Shown here in pieces: positions 49,649 through 59,003 of a stretch of 64,000 nt of DNA (the stretch's first letter is position 1; every line of letters starts with the position of its first letter). A program made the translations under genes and the position numbers. The notes beneath the pieces were generated by a model that did no database searches, was not told the DNA's origin, and saw only the letters and a program-made list of their open reading frames with translations. Source of the DNA: Serinicoccus sediminis (GTDB taxonomy: Bacteria > Actinomycetota > Actinomycetes > Actinomycetales > Dermatophilaceae). The stretch covers positions 62,001-126,000 of the forward strand of contig NZ_SDVA01000004.1 of assembly GCF_004153545.1 (NCBI RefSeq), given 5' to 3'.

Positions 49649-50971
49649 ATGCCCTCGCCACCTCCGCCCGGTGACCCCACCCTGGCCCAGCTCGAGGCCG
49701 CCCGCGCGACCGCGCACCACGGGCCCTCGGCCCTCCGACCCCGGCACGGGAGCGCGCTGTGCCTGTCCGGAGGCGGGTTCCGCGCGTCGCTGTTCCACCT
49801 CGGCGCCGTGCGGCGTCTCGACGAGCTCGGGGTCCTCGGGTCGCTGCGCACGATCAGCGCGGTGTCCGGTGGCGCCGTCCTGGCCAACCTGCTGCTGCAC
49901 CCCGACCTGGACTGGCCCGACCCCCGGCAGGGCCCGGGCCGGGTCGGCGGCCTCGAAGAGCTCGTCGCCGAACCGTTGCGCGAGCTCACCGGGCGCAACC
50001 TGCGCACCCCCGCGCTGCTGTCGCGCGTCCGGCCGAGCGGGTGGGGGCGGCCGGACGCGAGCGTGGGCGTGCTCGCCGCCGGCCTGGAGCGGGCGGTGCC
50101 GTGGTGGGGCACGGACCTGCGCGAGCACGCCCGCAGCCGTGGTCCCGTCGTCCTCACCGGCGCGACCGAGATCGGGTATGGCGTGTCCTGGGTCTTCGCC
50201 GACCCGTACTCGGCCGGACCCCGGGGCAGGATGGGCGACCACCGGCTCGGGCACTGCGCCCCGCCGCCGGGGCTGCGCATCGTGGACGCGGTGGCGGCGT
50301 CGTGCGCCTACCCGCCGTTCTTCGCGCCGCTGGAGCTCGACGGCGACGCGCTCGGGCTGGTCGGCGGCGCCCCCGACCCGGACGAGCCCGAGGACGTCCG
50401 GGCCGCGATCCGGCGCCGCATCCAGCTCGTGGACGGAGGGGTCTACGACAACCTGGCGCTGGAGCCGGTCTGGGCCGACCACGACACGGTCCTGGTCAGC
50501 GATGGGGGCGCGGTGTTCCGTGGCCGACCGCCGGGCTCGCTGCTCTCCCGGCTCTGGCGGCTGCTGTCCATCGCCTCCAGCGGCGGGCAGACCGCGCGGC
50601 TCCGGTGGCTGCGGGCCGGCTTCGCACGGGGCACCCTGTCCGGCGCCACGTGGTCCCTCGAGTCGCCGGGAGACCTGGCGCGGGTGCCCGGCCATGAGCT
50701 CGGCGGGGGTGTCCTCGACGATCACGCGCCTGAGGTCCTGGGCGCGATCCACGCGGTCCGGACCGACCTGGACGCGTTCAGCCCCGGGGAACAGATGGTG
50801 CTGGAGCGGCACGGGTACCTCGTCGCGGACGCCTCGGTGCGGCGGCACAACCCCGCCTCGGTGCACCTGGACGCGCCGCTGCGCCCGCCGCACCCCGAGG
50901 TGGCCGGGCCCTCGGACGTGGTGAGCGCGCTGCGGGGATCGGGACGGGTCACCGCCCTCGGCCGTCGGTAG
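49649..50971 (+). CDS. Patatin-like phospholipase
   Basis: The 440-residue protein has the patatin hallmarks: oxyanion loop SGGGFRAS (41-45 GGGFR), nucleophile Ser73 in AVSGGA, and the DGG dyad Asp in LVDGGVYDN. These are Ser-Asp lipid acyl hydrolases, probably cytoplasmic or membrane-peripheral here because no signal peptide is seen. It diverges from the LysR gene. A GTG at 49628 is an alternative start. Confidence 0.88.
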   Translation: MPSPPPPGDPTLAQLEAARATAHHGPSALRPRHGSALCLSGGGFRASLFHLGAVRRLDELGVLGSLRTISAVSGGAVLANLLLHPDLDWPDPRQGPGRVGGLEELVAEPLRELTGRNLRTPALLSRVRPSGWGRPDASVGVLAAGLERAVPWWGTDLREHARSRGPVVLTGATEIGYGVSWVFADPYSAGPRGRMGDHRLGHCAPPPGLRIVDAVAASCAYPPFFAPLELDGDALGLVGGAPDPDEPEDVRAAIRRRIQLVDGGVYDNLALEPVWADHDTVLVSDGGAVFRGRPPGSLLSRLWRLLSIASSGGQTARLRWLRAGFARGTLSGATWSLESPGDLARVPGHELGGGVLDDHAPEVLGAIHAVRTDLDAFSPGEQMVLERHGYLVADASVRRHNPASVHLDAPLRPPHPEVAGPSDVVSALRGSGRVTALGRR

Positions 50972-51098
50972 CTCCCGGGGCGCCTGAGCCGGCTCGGGCT
51001 GGCAGGATGAGAGGCACCATGCCTGCGCCTCCCGGAGCCCCAGCCCGCGCCCCCGTCGAGCCCGCGCGCCTGCAGCCGCCCCGGCCCAGGGCGGCGGC

Positions 51099-51989
51099 GT
51101 GAGCACTGCCGGGCCGCTCGACCTGGCCCTCACCATGCCCCCGGCGGCTCCGGTCGACCCGTTTCGGTTGGGCGAGCTGCGCGACCTGCTCGCGGACGGG
51201 GACGTCGTGGTGCTCACCGGCGCGGGGATGTCGACGGCCAGCGGCATCCCCGACTACCGCGGCCCGGACGGGAACCGGCGGGTGCAGCCCATGCAGCACG
51301 GCGAGTTCGTGCGCTCCGCCGAGGGGCGTCAGCGCTACTGGGCCCGGGCCTTCGCGGGCTGGGGTCGCTTCGCCGCGGCCGAGCCGAACGCGGCCCACCA
51401 GGCGGTCGCCGACCTCGAGCGGCTGGGGCTGCTGCGGCACGTCATCACCCAGAACGTCGACGGCCTGCACCAGCGCGCCGGCAGCCGGAGGGTGCTGGAG
51501 CTGCACGGGACGCTGGCCGCGGTGACCTGCCTGGACTGCGGGGAGCGGACCTCCCGGGAGCAGGTGCAGGCGTGGCTGCGCGACGCGAACCCGGACGTCA
51601 TCAGCAGCGTCGACGCCCCCGCCCAGGTGCGCCCGGACGGCGACGTCGCCCTGCCCGAGGAGCTCGTGCGTAGCTTCCGTGCACCGCGGTGCCTGGTGTG
51701 CGGCCAGGACCGGCTCAAGCCGGACGTCGTCTTCTTCGGCGGGTCGGTGGACAAGGAGGTCGTCGAGCGAGCCTTCGGCCACCTGGAGCGGGCCAGCGCC
51801 CTGCTCGTGCTCGGCTCCTCGCTGCAGGTGATGAGCGGCTACCGGTTCGTGCGCCGCGCGGCGCGTGACGGCATACCGGTCGCCGTCGTCACCCGCGGCA
51901 GCACCCGGGGGGATGCCGAGACGACGATCCGGCTGGACGCGCTCGTCGGCGACGTGCTGCCCGGTCTCGCCGCCGACCTCGGTGGTTAG
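51099..51989 (+). CDS. Sir2-family NAD-dependent deacylase
   Basis: The 296-residue sirtuin has GAGMSTASGIPDYRG (41-55, NAD site), TQNVDGLH, the catalytic His in LELHGT, and two Cys pairs (CLDC, CLVC) for structural zinc. It should remove acyl groups from protein lysines using NAD. Start GTG 51099. The PRC-barrel gene follows 44 bases later. Confidence 0.92.
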   Translation: MSTAGPLDLALTMPPAAPVDPFRLGELRDLLADGDVVVLTGAGMSTASGIPDYRGPDGNRRVQPMQHGEFVRSAEGRQRYWARAFAGWGRFAAAEPNAAHQAVADLERLGLLRHVITQNVDGLHQRAGSRRVLELHGTLAAVTCLDCGERTSREQVQAWLRDANPDVISSVDAPAQVRPDGDVALPEELVRSFRAPRCLVCGQDRLKPDVVFFGGSVDKEVVERAFGHLERASALLVLGSSLQVMSGYRFVRRAARDGIPVAVVTRGSTRGDAETTIRLDALVGDVLPGLAADLGG

Positions 51990-52033
51990 GCTGGGGGAAC
52001 CGGCCAACCGGGGCATCGACGAGGAGGTCCACT

Positions 52034-52366
52034 GTGGTCACCTACGAGCAGCTGGGTGAGATGTATGACGCGGAGGTCGTCGATCAGGACGGCCACAAGG
52101 TCGGAGGACTCGACCAGGTCTACCTGGACAACGGGACGGGGGCACCGGCCTGGGTGTCGGTCCGGACCGGATGGTTCGGCGGGCGGAAGATCCTCTGCCC
52201 GGTGTCCAACGCGGTCATCCGGAACGGGCACATCGAGGTGCCCTACCCGGTCGAGATGATCAAGAACGCCCCGGACATCCCGTGCGACGGGCACCTGACC
52301 GAGGACGAGGAGGAGCAACTCTACGACTACTACTCCATCGACGAGGGCCCTGCCCCGTCGGGGTGA
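52034..52366 (+). CDS. PRC-barrel domain protein
   Basis: The 110-residue protein has a PRC-barrel: YDAEVVDQDGHKVGGLDQVY then APAWVSVRTGWFGGRKILCP and an acidic C terminus (EDEEEQLYDYYSIDEG). These domains bind RNA or other proteins in varied settings; this stand-alone form has no settled role. GAGGAGG precedes GTG 52034 by six bases. Confidence 0.85.
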   Translation: MVTYEQLGEMYDAEVVDQDGHKVGGLDQVYLDNGTGAPAWVSVRTGWFGGRKILCPVSNAVIRNGHIEVPYPVEMIKNAPDIPCDGHLTEDEEEQLYDYYSIDEGPAPSG

Positions 52367-52433
52367 GGATGCGGCGCCACCCCCGGAGAGGATGGAGGGG
52401 CCGGGGGCGGCGCCGCGGTCTGGGGCGCCGGGG

Positions 52434-53168
52434 TCAGACCCGGCGGAGCACCGCCGTCACCTTGCCGAGGACCACGGCGTGGTCGCCGTCGATCGGCTCG
52501 TAGGCGGGGTTGTGGGGGATGAGCCACGTCTTGCCGTCGCGGTGGCGGTAGGTCTTGACGGTCGCCTCGTTGTCGAGCATCGCGGCCACGATCTCGCCGT
52601 TGAGGGCGGTCGGCTGCCGGCGGACGACCACCCAGTCCCCGTCGCAGATGGCGGCGTCGATCATCGAGTCGCCGACCACCTTGAGCAGGAACAGCTCGCC
52701 GTCGCCGACGATCTGGCGGGGGAGCGGGAAGACGTCCTCGACCGCCTCCTCGGCGAGGATGGGCCCGCCGGCCGCGATGCGCCCGACCATGGGGACGTAG
52801 GAGGGCTGAGGGCGGGCGTCACCGATGCCGGTCTCGTCGATGGTCTCGCTGGAGACGGGTCCGAGCGCGGCATCCTGCTCGGCGCGTCGGTAGCCGGCCC
52901 CCTCCTGACCCGGGGTGACGACCTCGATGGCGCGCGGACGGTGCGGGTCGCGGCGCAGGAAGCCCTTGCGCTCGAGGGTCTTGAGCTGGTGGGCGACCGA
53001 GCTGGGTGAGGTCAGGCCGACGGCGTCACCGATCTCGCGCAGGCTCGGGGGGTAGCCGCGCTGGTCGACCGCGTCGCGGATGACGTCGAGGACGCGCCGC
53101 TGTCGGTTGGTCAGCTCGGCACCGCCGTCGCGGTCCGGCATCTCGTGAATCGTGGCCATGTTCTCCAT
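52434..53168 (-). CDS. lexA: LexA repressor
   Basis: The SOS repressor/autoprotease. The 244-residue protein has a winged HTH ([40 protein letters not shown]), the Ala133-Gly134 cleavage site in [12 protein letters not shown], catalytic Ser168 (VVGDSMID) and Lys205 (EATVKTYRH). ATG 53159 or a longer start at 53198 are possible. An SOS-box-like site at 53306-53319 lies between it and the divergent LysM gene, suggesting autoregulation. Confidence 0.95.
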   Translation of the reverse strand: MENMATIHEMPDRDGGAELTNRQRRVLDVIRDAVDQRGYPPSLREIGDAVGLTSPSSVAHQLKTLERKGFLRRDPHRPRAIEVVTPGQEGAGYRRAEQDAALGPVSSETIDETGIGDARPQPSYVPMVGRIAAGGPILAEEAVEDVFPLPRQIVGDGELFLLKVVGDSMIDAAICDGDWVVVRRQPTALNGEIVAAMLDNEATVKTYRHRDGKTWLIPHNPAYEPIDGDHAVVLGKVTAVLRRV

Positions 53169-53305
53169 CCCCTCGTACGGGCCCCACTCCCCGACCATCG
53201 CGGCTGACCGGCCGCGACTGCATCATCGCTGGTCAGAGCGTATGTCAGTGGCGGGTGCTTGAGTTCCTGACATGGAAACAGCGTACGTCCGACGAGGACC
53301 GGAGA

Positions 53306-53319
53306 CAAACATGTGTTCG
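53306..53319. promoter_or_regulatory. SOS box (LexA site)
   Basis: CAAACATGTGTTCG differs by one base from the actinobacterial CGAACNNNNGTTCG consensus. It is the only such match seen in the lexA/LysM intergenic region and can serve both divergent genes. Confidence 0.7.
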
Positions 53320-53340
53320 GTCGGCGTGTCGACGTCGTCC

Positions 53341-53375
53341 GACAGGTGTGCTATCAATAGGACAGACGTGCTATC
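53341..53375. repeat. Direct repeat pair upstream of the LysM gene
   Basis: GACAGGTGTGCTATC (53341-53355) and GACAGACGTGCTATC (53361-53375) are 15-mers differing at two bases and spaced exactly 20 bp, two helical turns. GACAGGTGT also pairs with ACACCTGTC at 53378-53386. An operator for another regulator is possible. Confidence 0.6.
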
Positions 53376-53418
53376 GGACACCTGTCCGCATCGCACCGCC
53401 CCCAGGAAGGTGAACACC

Positions 53419-53832
53419 ATGAGCACCGCCATCGCGCACGACATCCTGAGCCCGCTCCCGAGCCCGGGCGCGGCCTCGCCCCGGCCGTCCCACCTGCGAC
53501 TGGTGGGTGAGCTGGAGCGGCGCCCGGCGAGGGCCGCGAGGCGACGTCTCCGGGCCGGTCACCTGCGGCTCACCAGGCGTGGCCGCCTGGCCGTCACCGC
53601 GACGACCACCCTGGTGCTGGCGGCTGTCATCTGGTCCGTGGTCGGGCTGCTCGGTCCCGCCGGGGCCACGACGTCCATCACCGTGGAGCGCGGGACGACC
53701 CTGAGCCAGATCGCCAGCGAGCAGCTGCCCGAGCTCCCGTTGAGCCGGGCCGTGACCGCGATCCAGCGCGCCAACGACCTGAGCACGACCTCGATCGCGG
53801 CGGGTCAGGAGCTGGTCATCCCCGGTCGCTGA
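53419..53832 (+). CDS. LysM-domain membrane protein, probable SOS-controlled division inhibitor
   Basis: The 137-residue product has a basic N terminus, one membrane helix (about 60-82, AVTATTTLVLAAVIWSVVGL) and a C-terminal LysM-type wall-binding domain (ITVERGTTLSQIASEQLPEL ... LVIP). In mycobacteria (Rv2719c) and corynebacteria (DivS) a protein of this class lies divergent from lexA and blocks division after DNA damage. AGGAAGG precedes ATG 53419. The role is inferred from context and architecture. Confidence 0.82.
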   Translation: MSTAIAHDILSPLPSPGAASPRPSHLRLVGELERRPARAARRRLRAGHLRLTRRGRLAVTATTTLVLAAVIWSVVGLLGPAGATTSITVERGTTLSQIASEQLPELPLSRAVTAIQRANDLSTTSIAAGQELVIPGR

Positions 53833-53913
53833 CCCGCGGTCGGTGGCGTTCCCGCCTGGCCGAGCCGCGGCCGTGGCAGCTCGAACGCGTCGAGCGGACG
53901 GATCGGGCCCCGG

Positions 53914-54549
53914 TCAGGAGGCGTTCTGTGGACCGGACGTACCGGGGTCGTCGGACGCGGTGTGTACGGCGTCCCAGACGACCGGCAGCTGGTCGGTGGG
54001 GATGAAGTAGCCGGACAGGTGCGGGTCGAACATCAGACCGGCGATCCCCGCGTCCGCATAGGTCGGGGAGGAGTCGACGAGCTCACGGGGGGTCAGGGCG
54101 ATGGCCCGCAGGTCCTCGTCGGGGGCGACCATCTCGTTCTGCACCGCGAAGTGCCGGGCGCGCTCGGCGCTGGTGAAGGTCAGCAGCATCATCTGGCCGT
54201 CGATCTGCGCCGCGGCGGGGGACTCGGACCCCGCGTCGCCGACGGCGACGAACCACCAGTGCGGCAGGTCCATGGTGGCGCGCCAGAGACGGGTCATGCC
54301 CTCGTGGTCCTCCGGCCCGGTGACCCGGGCGGCGAGCACGTCGGTCTCCGTCTCCTCGGGCTCGGACAGCTGGCCGAGGCGGGTGGTGCCCGGGGTCGAT
54401 CCGCCACCGGTCGCCTCCCGGTCGCCCTGCCGAGGTGCCGGATCATCACCGCTGCGGTCCGCGTGCTTCTCCACCGGACGCTCACCCTCGTAGATGGACT
54501 CCGGCCGACGCTCGTCGTCCTGGAAGGGGAGGTCGGTGGGCTCACTCAT
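53914..54549 (-). CDS. SseB-like domain protein
   Basis: The 211-residue protein has a long acidic, disordered N terminus (1-75) and a folded C-terminal half with WWFVAVGDAG, MMLLTFTSAERARHF and a late LMFDPHLSGYFIPTDQLP, resembling SseB N-terminal-like domains. Function unknown. It diverges from ldh. Confidence 0.65.
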   Translation of the reverse strand: MSEPTDLPFQDDERRPESIYEGERPVEKHADRSGDDPAPRQGDREATGGGSTPGTTRLGQLSEPEETETDVLAARVTGPEDHEGMTRLWRATMDLPHWWFVAVGDAGSESPAAAQIDGQMMLLTFTSAERARHFAVQNEMVAPDEDLRAIALTPRELVDSSPTYADAGIAGLMFDPHLSGYFIPTDQLPVVWDAVHTASDDPGTSGPQNAS

Positions 54550-54630
54550 GTCCTGTAGTCGACCACACCCCGGGCTGCAGGGCTAATCCCGCGACGGCGC
54601 CGACGTCCTTGAGACTGCCATGATGGAGCG

Positions 54631-55566
54631 GTGACGGACAGCATCTCGGGACCCAAGGTGGCCATCGTCGGAGCGGGCTCGGTCGGTTCGACCCTCGCCT
54701 ACGCGCTCCTCCTGAGGGGGGTCGCCCGGCACGTCGTCCTGCACGACATCGACGCGGAGAAGGTCCGGGCGGAGACGCTTGACCTGCGACAAGGCCTGCA
54801 GTTCATGCCGGCGGCGCACGTCGACGGGTCGGAGGACGTCTCGGTGTGCGCCGGCGCCGACGTCGTGGCTGTCACCGCCGGCGCCAAGCAGCAGCCCGGC
54901 CAGAGCCGGCTCGACCTGGCCGCCTCCACCACCCGGCTCATGGTCGATCTCATGCCGCGCCTGGTCGAGGTGGCACCGGACGCGACCTTCGTCATGGTGA
55001 CCAACCCCGTGGACGTCATCACCTACGTCGCGCAGAAGGTCACCGACCTGCCCCCGGCCCGGCTGTTCGGCTCCGGCACCGTCCTGGACTCCGCCCGGCT
55101 GCGCGGGCTGGTGGCCCAGGCCTGCGACGTCGCGGTGCAGAGCGTCCACGCCTACATCGTCGGCGAGCACGGGGACTCCGAGGTCCCGCTGTGGAGCAGC
55201 GCGACCGTCGGGGCCGTGCCGATCACCGAGCTCACGACCGCCGAGCAGCGGGAGCAGATGGCCCACGACGTCGTGCACGCCGCGTACGAGATCATCGCCG
55301 GCAAGGGGGCCACCAACTACGCCATAGGCGCCTCGGCCAGCCGGATCATCGAGTCCGTGCTACGGGACGAGCGGCAGGTGCTGCCGGTCTCCACCCTGCT
55401 CTCGGGGACCCTGGGGCTGGAGGACGTCTGCCTGTCGATCCCGACCGTCGTGGGCGCCGGGGGCGCCGAGCGCCCGCTGGCGCCCACCCTCTCCGGGGAG
55501 GAGCAGTCCGGGCTGGAGGCCGGCGCCGACTCACTGCGTCGCGCGGCCCGGAGCCTCGGCTTCTGA
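54631..55566 (+). CDS. ldh: L-lactate dehydrogenase
   Basis: Catalyses pyruvate + NADH to L-lactate + NAD. The 311-residue protein has the Rossmann motif VGAGSVGS (13-20), the substrate loop GAKQQPGQSR with Gln/Arg near 87-93 typical of lactate rather than malate dehydrogenase, NPVD (125-128), and catalytic His180 in GEHGDSEVP. Start GTG 54631. Its 3' end overlaps the convergent GH65 gene by 36 bases. Confidence 0.95.
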   Translation: MTDSISGPKVAIVGAGSVGSTLAYALLLRGVARHVVLHDIDAEKVRAETLDLRQGLQFMPAAHVDGSEDVSVCAGADVVAVTAGAKQQPGQSRLDLAASTTRLMVDLMPRLVEVAPDATFVMVTNPVDVITYVAQKVTDLPPARLFGSGTVLDSARLRGLVAQACDVAVQSVHAYIVGEHGDSEVPLWSSATVGAVPITELTTAEQREQMAHDVVHAAYEIIAGKGATNYAIGASASRIIESVLRDERQVLPVSTLLSGTLGLEDVCLSIPTVVGAGGAERPLAPTLSGEEQSGLEAGADSLRRAARSLGF

Positions 55567-58122
55567 GCCCACGCGGACGCGGGGGACCGGCCCCGTGGAG
55601 TCCCACTCCTCCTCCGGCCAGCTGTGCGGGACCACGCCGGTGGGCCGGCCCGGCATACCCTTGCTGCGGTCGGTCGGGATGCTGCCGGAGGACACCGCCT
55701 CCGAGGTGGGGGCGCCGTCGCGCCGCAACCCGTGGCCGTCCAGGGGGACGGTGACCTCCTCCTCGGCGACCTCTACCTGCTCGCCGCGGACCTCGAGGGT
55801 GACGGGGTCGCCCACCTCGACGACCAGCCTGACCTGCTCCTGCTCGACGGTGACGCGCAGGCGGGAGCCGTGCCACCGCATACGCCACGTGAGCCCGGGC
55901 CACGAGGCCGGGAGCCGCGGGTCGAGCGACAGGACGCCACCGTGGTCGCGCATGCCCCCGAAGCCGGCGGCCAGCGCGCTCCACACGCCGCCCGTCGAGG
56001 CGACGTGGACCCCGTCGCTCGCGTTGCCGTGGCGGTCGTCCAGGTCGACGAAGAGGGCGGCGTAGAAGTAGCGCAGCGCGAGGTCGTGGTAGCCCACCTC
56101 AGCCGCGACGATCGACTGCACGACCGCGGAGAGGGTGGAGTCGCCCGTGGTGATGGGGTCGTAGTAGGCGAAATCGGTGAGCTTCTCCTCCGCGGTGAAC
56201 GCGTCGCCGGCGAGGTAGAGGGCGAGGACGACGTCCGCCTGCTTGAGCACCTGGTAGCGGTAGATGACCAACGGGTGGTAGTTGAGGAGCAGCGGCCGCT
56301 TGTCCGCGGGGGTCGCGTCGAGGTCCCAGACCTCGCGCTCGAGGAAGTGGCTGTCCTGCGGGTGGACGCCGGTCTCCTCGTCGAACGGGATGTGCATGCC
56401 GTCGGCGGCCCGCTGCCACGACTCCACCTCGTGGTCGCCCAGGTCGAGGCGCGCCACGGCGCGGGCGAACTGGCACGGGTCGGCGACCTGGAGCCGGCGC
56501 ACCGCCTCGACCGCGGCCCGCAGATTGAGCTGGGCCATGACGTTGGTGAAGAGGTTGTCGTTGACGATCGTCGTGTACTCGTCCGGGCCGGTGACCGCGT
56601 GGATGTGGAACTGCCGGTTGCCGTTGGTCTGCCAGAAGCCCAGGTCGGCCCAGAGGCGGGCCGTCTCGACGAGCATGTCGACGCCCTGGTCGAGCAGGAA
56701 CTGGTCGTCGCCCGTGGCCCGGGAGTACTTCATCAGGGCGTAGGCCACGTCGGCGTTGATGTGGTACTGCGCGGTGCCGGCGGCGAAGTAGGCGGACGCC
56801 TCCTCGCCGTTGATGGTCCGCCAGGGGAAGAGGGCGCCGTACTGCGCCATCTCCGCGGCCCGCCGCCGTGCCGCCTCCAGCATGCCGTGGCGGAACCGCA
56901 GCGCGTTCCGGGCGGCCTGGGGGTGGGTGTAGACGAGGAACGGCAGGACGTAGCACTCGGTGTCCCAGAAGTAGTGCCCGCCGTAGCCGGACCCGGTGAG
57001 CCCCTTGGCGGGTATGCCGTGCGACCCGGCGCGGATCGAGGCCTGGCCGAGCTGGAAGAGGTTCCACCGCACGGCCTGCTGGAGGGCCGGCTGGTCGGGC
57101 AGCTCGACGTCGGACTCGTCCCAGAACCGGGCCCAGACCTCGGCCTGCTCGGCGTGCAGCGCGGGGACGCCCCGGTCGGCCGCCCGATCGAGGGTGCGCG
57201 AGCAGCGGTCCGCGAGCTCCTGCGGCGGAACCCCGCGCGAGGTGTGCACCGACACGAGCTTCTCCAGGCGCACCGGCCGACCCTCGCGGGCCTCGACGCG
57301 GACGACGTGCTTGGCGAGGTCGTCGGTGACGGAGAGCTGCTCGGTCCAGGCGTTGTCGGTCTCGACCGTGTGCTGCGCCAGGGTGGCGATCGTCATCCCC
57401 GAGTTGTGGCAGCGGTAGCCCAGCAGCAGGCGGTGGTCGCGCACCTCGGCGAGGACGGGGTCGAGCACCCGGTGCTCGAAGCCCTCCGCCTTGCGCGGGT
57501 CGATCCCCTCGCCCATGGCGGCGCTCGTGACGTGGTACTCGTCCGAGCCGTCCTGCCGGTTGAGGATCTGGCTGGAGATGTCGAGCGCGGCGTGACCGTC
57601 GAGCATCTCGACCTCGAAGGTCATCACGGCGAGGTGGCGCTCGACGACGCTGGTCATCCGGGACGAGGTGATCTTGACCCGCTTGCCGGCGCTGGTGCGC
57701 CAGATGACCGAGCGGCGCAGCAGACCGGCCCGGAAGTCGAGGGTGCGCTCGTAGTGGTCGAGGTCGGCGGTGGACAGCAGCAGGGGCTCGTCGTCGACGT
57801 AGAGCTTGATGGTCTTGGGGTCGGGGACGTTGACGATCGTCTGGCCGACCCGGGCCAGCCCGAACGCCTCCTCGGCGTGGCGGATGGGCCAGGTCTCGTG
57901 GAAGCCGTTGACGAAGGTGCCGTGCGCGTAGGTGTCACGGCCCTCCTCGACGTTGCCGCGCAGGCCGAGGAAGCCGTTGGAGGTGGCGAAGAGAGTCTCG
58001 GTCACCCCCAGGTCGCCGTCCTCGTAGGCCGTCTCCGACAGCTGCCACGGGTCGGCTGGGAAGCGGGTGCGGTCGAGCGGGTCGACGGGGGCCGGGGGGC
58101 GGTGGTCGGACATGGTGGCCAT
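55531..58122 (-). CDS. GH65 disaccharide phosphorylase (maltose/trehalose/kojibiose type)
   Basis: GH65 phosphorylases split alpha-linked glucose disaccharides with phosphate to beta-glucose-1-phosphate and glucose. The 863-residue protein shows the family order: N-terminal beta-sandwich, the alpha/alpha barrel with GYGGHYFWDTECYVLP, the catalytic-acid motif VTGPDEYT, and the substrate/phosphate region LKQADVVLALYL. The beta-phosphoglucomutase-like gene 32 bases upstream makes a complete route to glucose-6-phosphate. Exact substrate cannot be set from sequence alone. ATG 58113 is an alternative start. Confidence 0.92.
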   Translation of the reverse strand: MATMSDHRPPAPVDPLDRTRFPADPWQLSETAYEDGDLGVTETLFATSNGFLGLRGNVEEGRDTYAHGTFVNGFHETWPIRHAEEAFGLARVGQTIVNVPDPKTIKLYVDDEPLLLSTADLDHYERTLDFRAGLLRRSVIWRTSAGKRVKITSSRMTSVVERHLAVMTFEVEMLDGHAALDISSQILNRQDGSDEYHVTSAAMGEGIDPRKAEGFEHRVLDPVLAEVRDHRLLLGYRCHNSGMTIATLAQHTVETDNAWTEQLSVTDDLAKHVVRVEAREGRPVRLEKLVSVHTSRGVPPQELADRCSRTLDRAADRGVPALHAEQAEVWARFWDESDVELPDQPALQQAVRWNLFQLGQASIRAGSHGIPAKGLTGSGYGGHYFWDTECYVLPFLVYTHPQAARNALRFRHGMLEAARRRAAEMAQYGALFPWRTINGEEASAYFAAGTAQYHINADVAYALMKYSRATGDDQFLLDQGVDMLVETARLWADLGFWQTNGNRQFHIHAVTGPDEYTTIVNDNLFTNVMAQLNLRAAVEAVRRLQVADPCQFARAVARLDLGDHEVESWQRAADGMHIPFDEETGVHPQDSHFLEREVWDLDATPADKRPLLLNYHPLVIYRYQVLKQADVVLALYLAGDAFTAEEKLTDFAYYDPITTGDSTLSAVVQSIVAAEVGYHDLALRYFYAALFVDLDDRHGNASDGVHVASTGGVWSALAAGFGGMRDHGGVLSLDPRLPASWPGLTWRMRWHGSRLRVTVEQEQVRLVVEVGDPVTLEVRGEQVEVAEEEVTVPLDGHGLRRDGAPTSEAVSSGSIPTDRSKGMPGRPTGVVPHSWPEEEWDSTGPVPRVRVGSEAEAPGRATQ

Positions 58123-58154
58123 CGAGGGTCTCCTCTAGGGCGGGGGAGGGCAGG

Positions 58155-58868
58155 TCAGATGAGCTCGGCGAGGTCGGAGACGACCTCGTCGGCGCCGGCG
58201 TCGCGCAGCGCCGAGCGGCCGGCGCCGCGGTCCACCCCGATGACCCGGGCGAACCCGCCCGCGGCTCCCGCGCGGACGCCGGAGACGGCGTCCTCGACCA
58301 CGACGCAGCGGGCGGCGTCCTGCCCGAGCTGCGTGGCGGCATACAGGTAGGTGTCGGGGCGCGGCTTGCCGGCGAGCTGCTCCCGGCTGGCGACCGACCC
58401 GTCGACGACGACCGGGAAACGGTCGGCCAGGCCCGCCGTGGCGAGGACAGAGGGGGCGTTCTTGGACGACGACACGACGGCCATGGCGATGCCGCGCTCC
58501 TCGAGGACGTCCATGAGCCGCAGCGAGCCGGGGTAGGCGGTGATGCCCTCCTCGGCGAGCACCTCGTTGAAGATCTCGTTCTTGCGGTTCCCGAGGCCGC
58601 AGACGCTGGCCAGCTCGGGCGGGTCGGAGGGCTGGCCGTAGGGCAGGTCGATGCCGCGGGCGTCGAGGAAGGACTGCACCCCGTCGTAGCGGGGCTTGCC
58701 GTCGATGTAGGCGAAGTAGTCCTGGTCGGTGTAGGGATCCTGGGACGTGGGCTGTTGGTCCAGGACGCGGGTGAACATCACCTCCCACGCACGCATGTGG
58801 ACGTCCGCGGTGGGGGTGAGGACCCCGTCGAGGTCGAAGAGGACTGCGGACACCGGCTCCCAGTTCAC
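58155..58868 (-). CDS. pgmB: Beta-phosphoglucomutase-like HAD hydrolase
   Basis: Converts beta-glucose-1-phosphate to glucose-6-phosphate. The 237-residue protein has HAD motif I DLDGVLTPT with Asp12 and Asp14, motif II VVSSSKN, motif III Lys in AGKPRPDTY, and motif IV VVVEDAVSGVRAG. The first gene of the pair with the GH65 phosphorylase, which supplies its substrate; the pairing is common. Some pipelines would call it a trehalose-phosphatase-type HAD protein. Confidence 0.88.
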   Translation of the reverse strand: MNWEPVSAVLFDLDGVLTPTADVHMRAWEVMFTRVLDQQPTSQDPYTDQDYFAYIDGKPRYDGVQSFLDARGIDLPYGQPSDPPELASVCGLGNRKNEIFNEVLAEEGITAYPGSLRLMDVLEERGIAMAVVSSSKNAPSVLATAGLADRFPVVVDGSVASREQLAGKPRPDTYLYAATQLGQDAARCVVVEDAVSGVRAGAAGGFARVIGVDRGAGRSALRDAGADEVVSDLAELI

Positions 58869-58991
58869 TCACGACACCCTAGTGGAGGCCGGCCGGTGGG
58901 CGGGGTCGGTGGAAGGGGCGGCCCGGGTGGGCTGCGGGTGTCGCCGGAGGCAGGGTGTGGACGGGGAGGACGGGCTGTGGGTGGTCGCGGC

Positions 58992-58997
58992 TACGGT
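58992..58997 (+). promoter_or_regulatory. -10 element for the leaderless recQ-like gene
   Basis: TACGGT ends six bases before ATG 59004 and fits the TANNNT -10 rule; no SD precedes the ATG. Transcription would start at the start codon. Confidence 0.5.
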
Positions 58998-59003
58998 CGG
59001 GGT

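Noticed and set aside
49470-50924. 484-residue plus-strand ORF overlapping the patatin gene
   Set aside because: Frame shadow: Ser/Arg/Pro/Trp-rich with no motif, while the patatin frame carries all catalytic motifs.
54435-54623. Short plus-strand ORF between the SseB-like gene and ldh
   Set aside because: Arg/Pro-rich shadow of the minus-strand gene without RBS.
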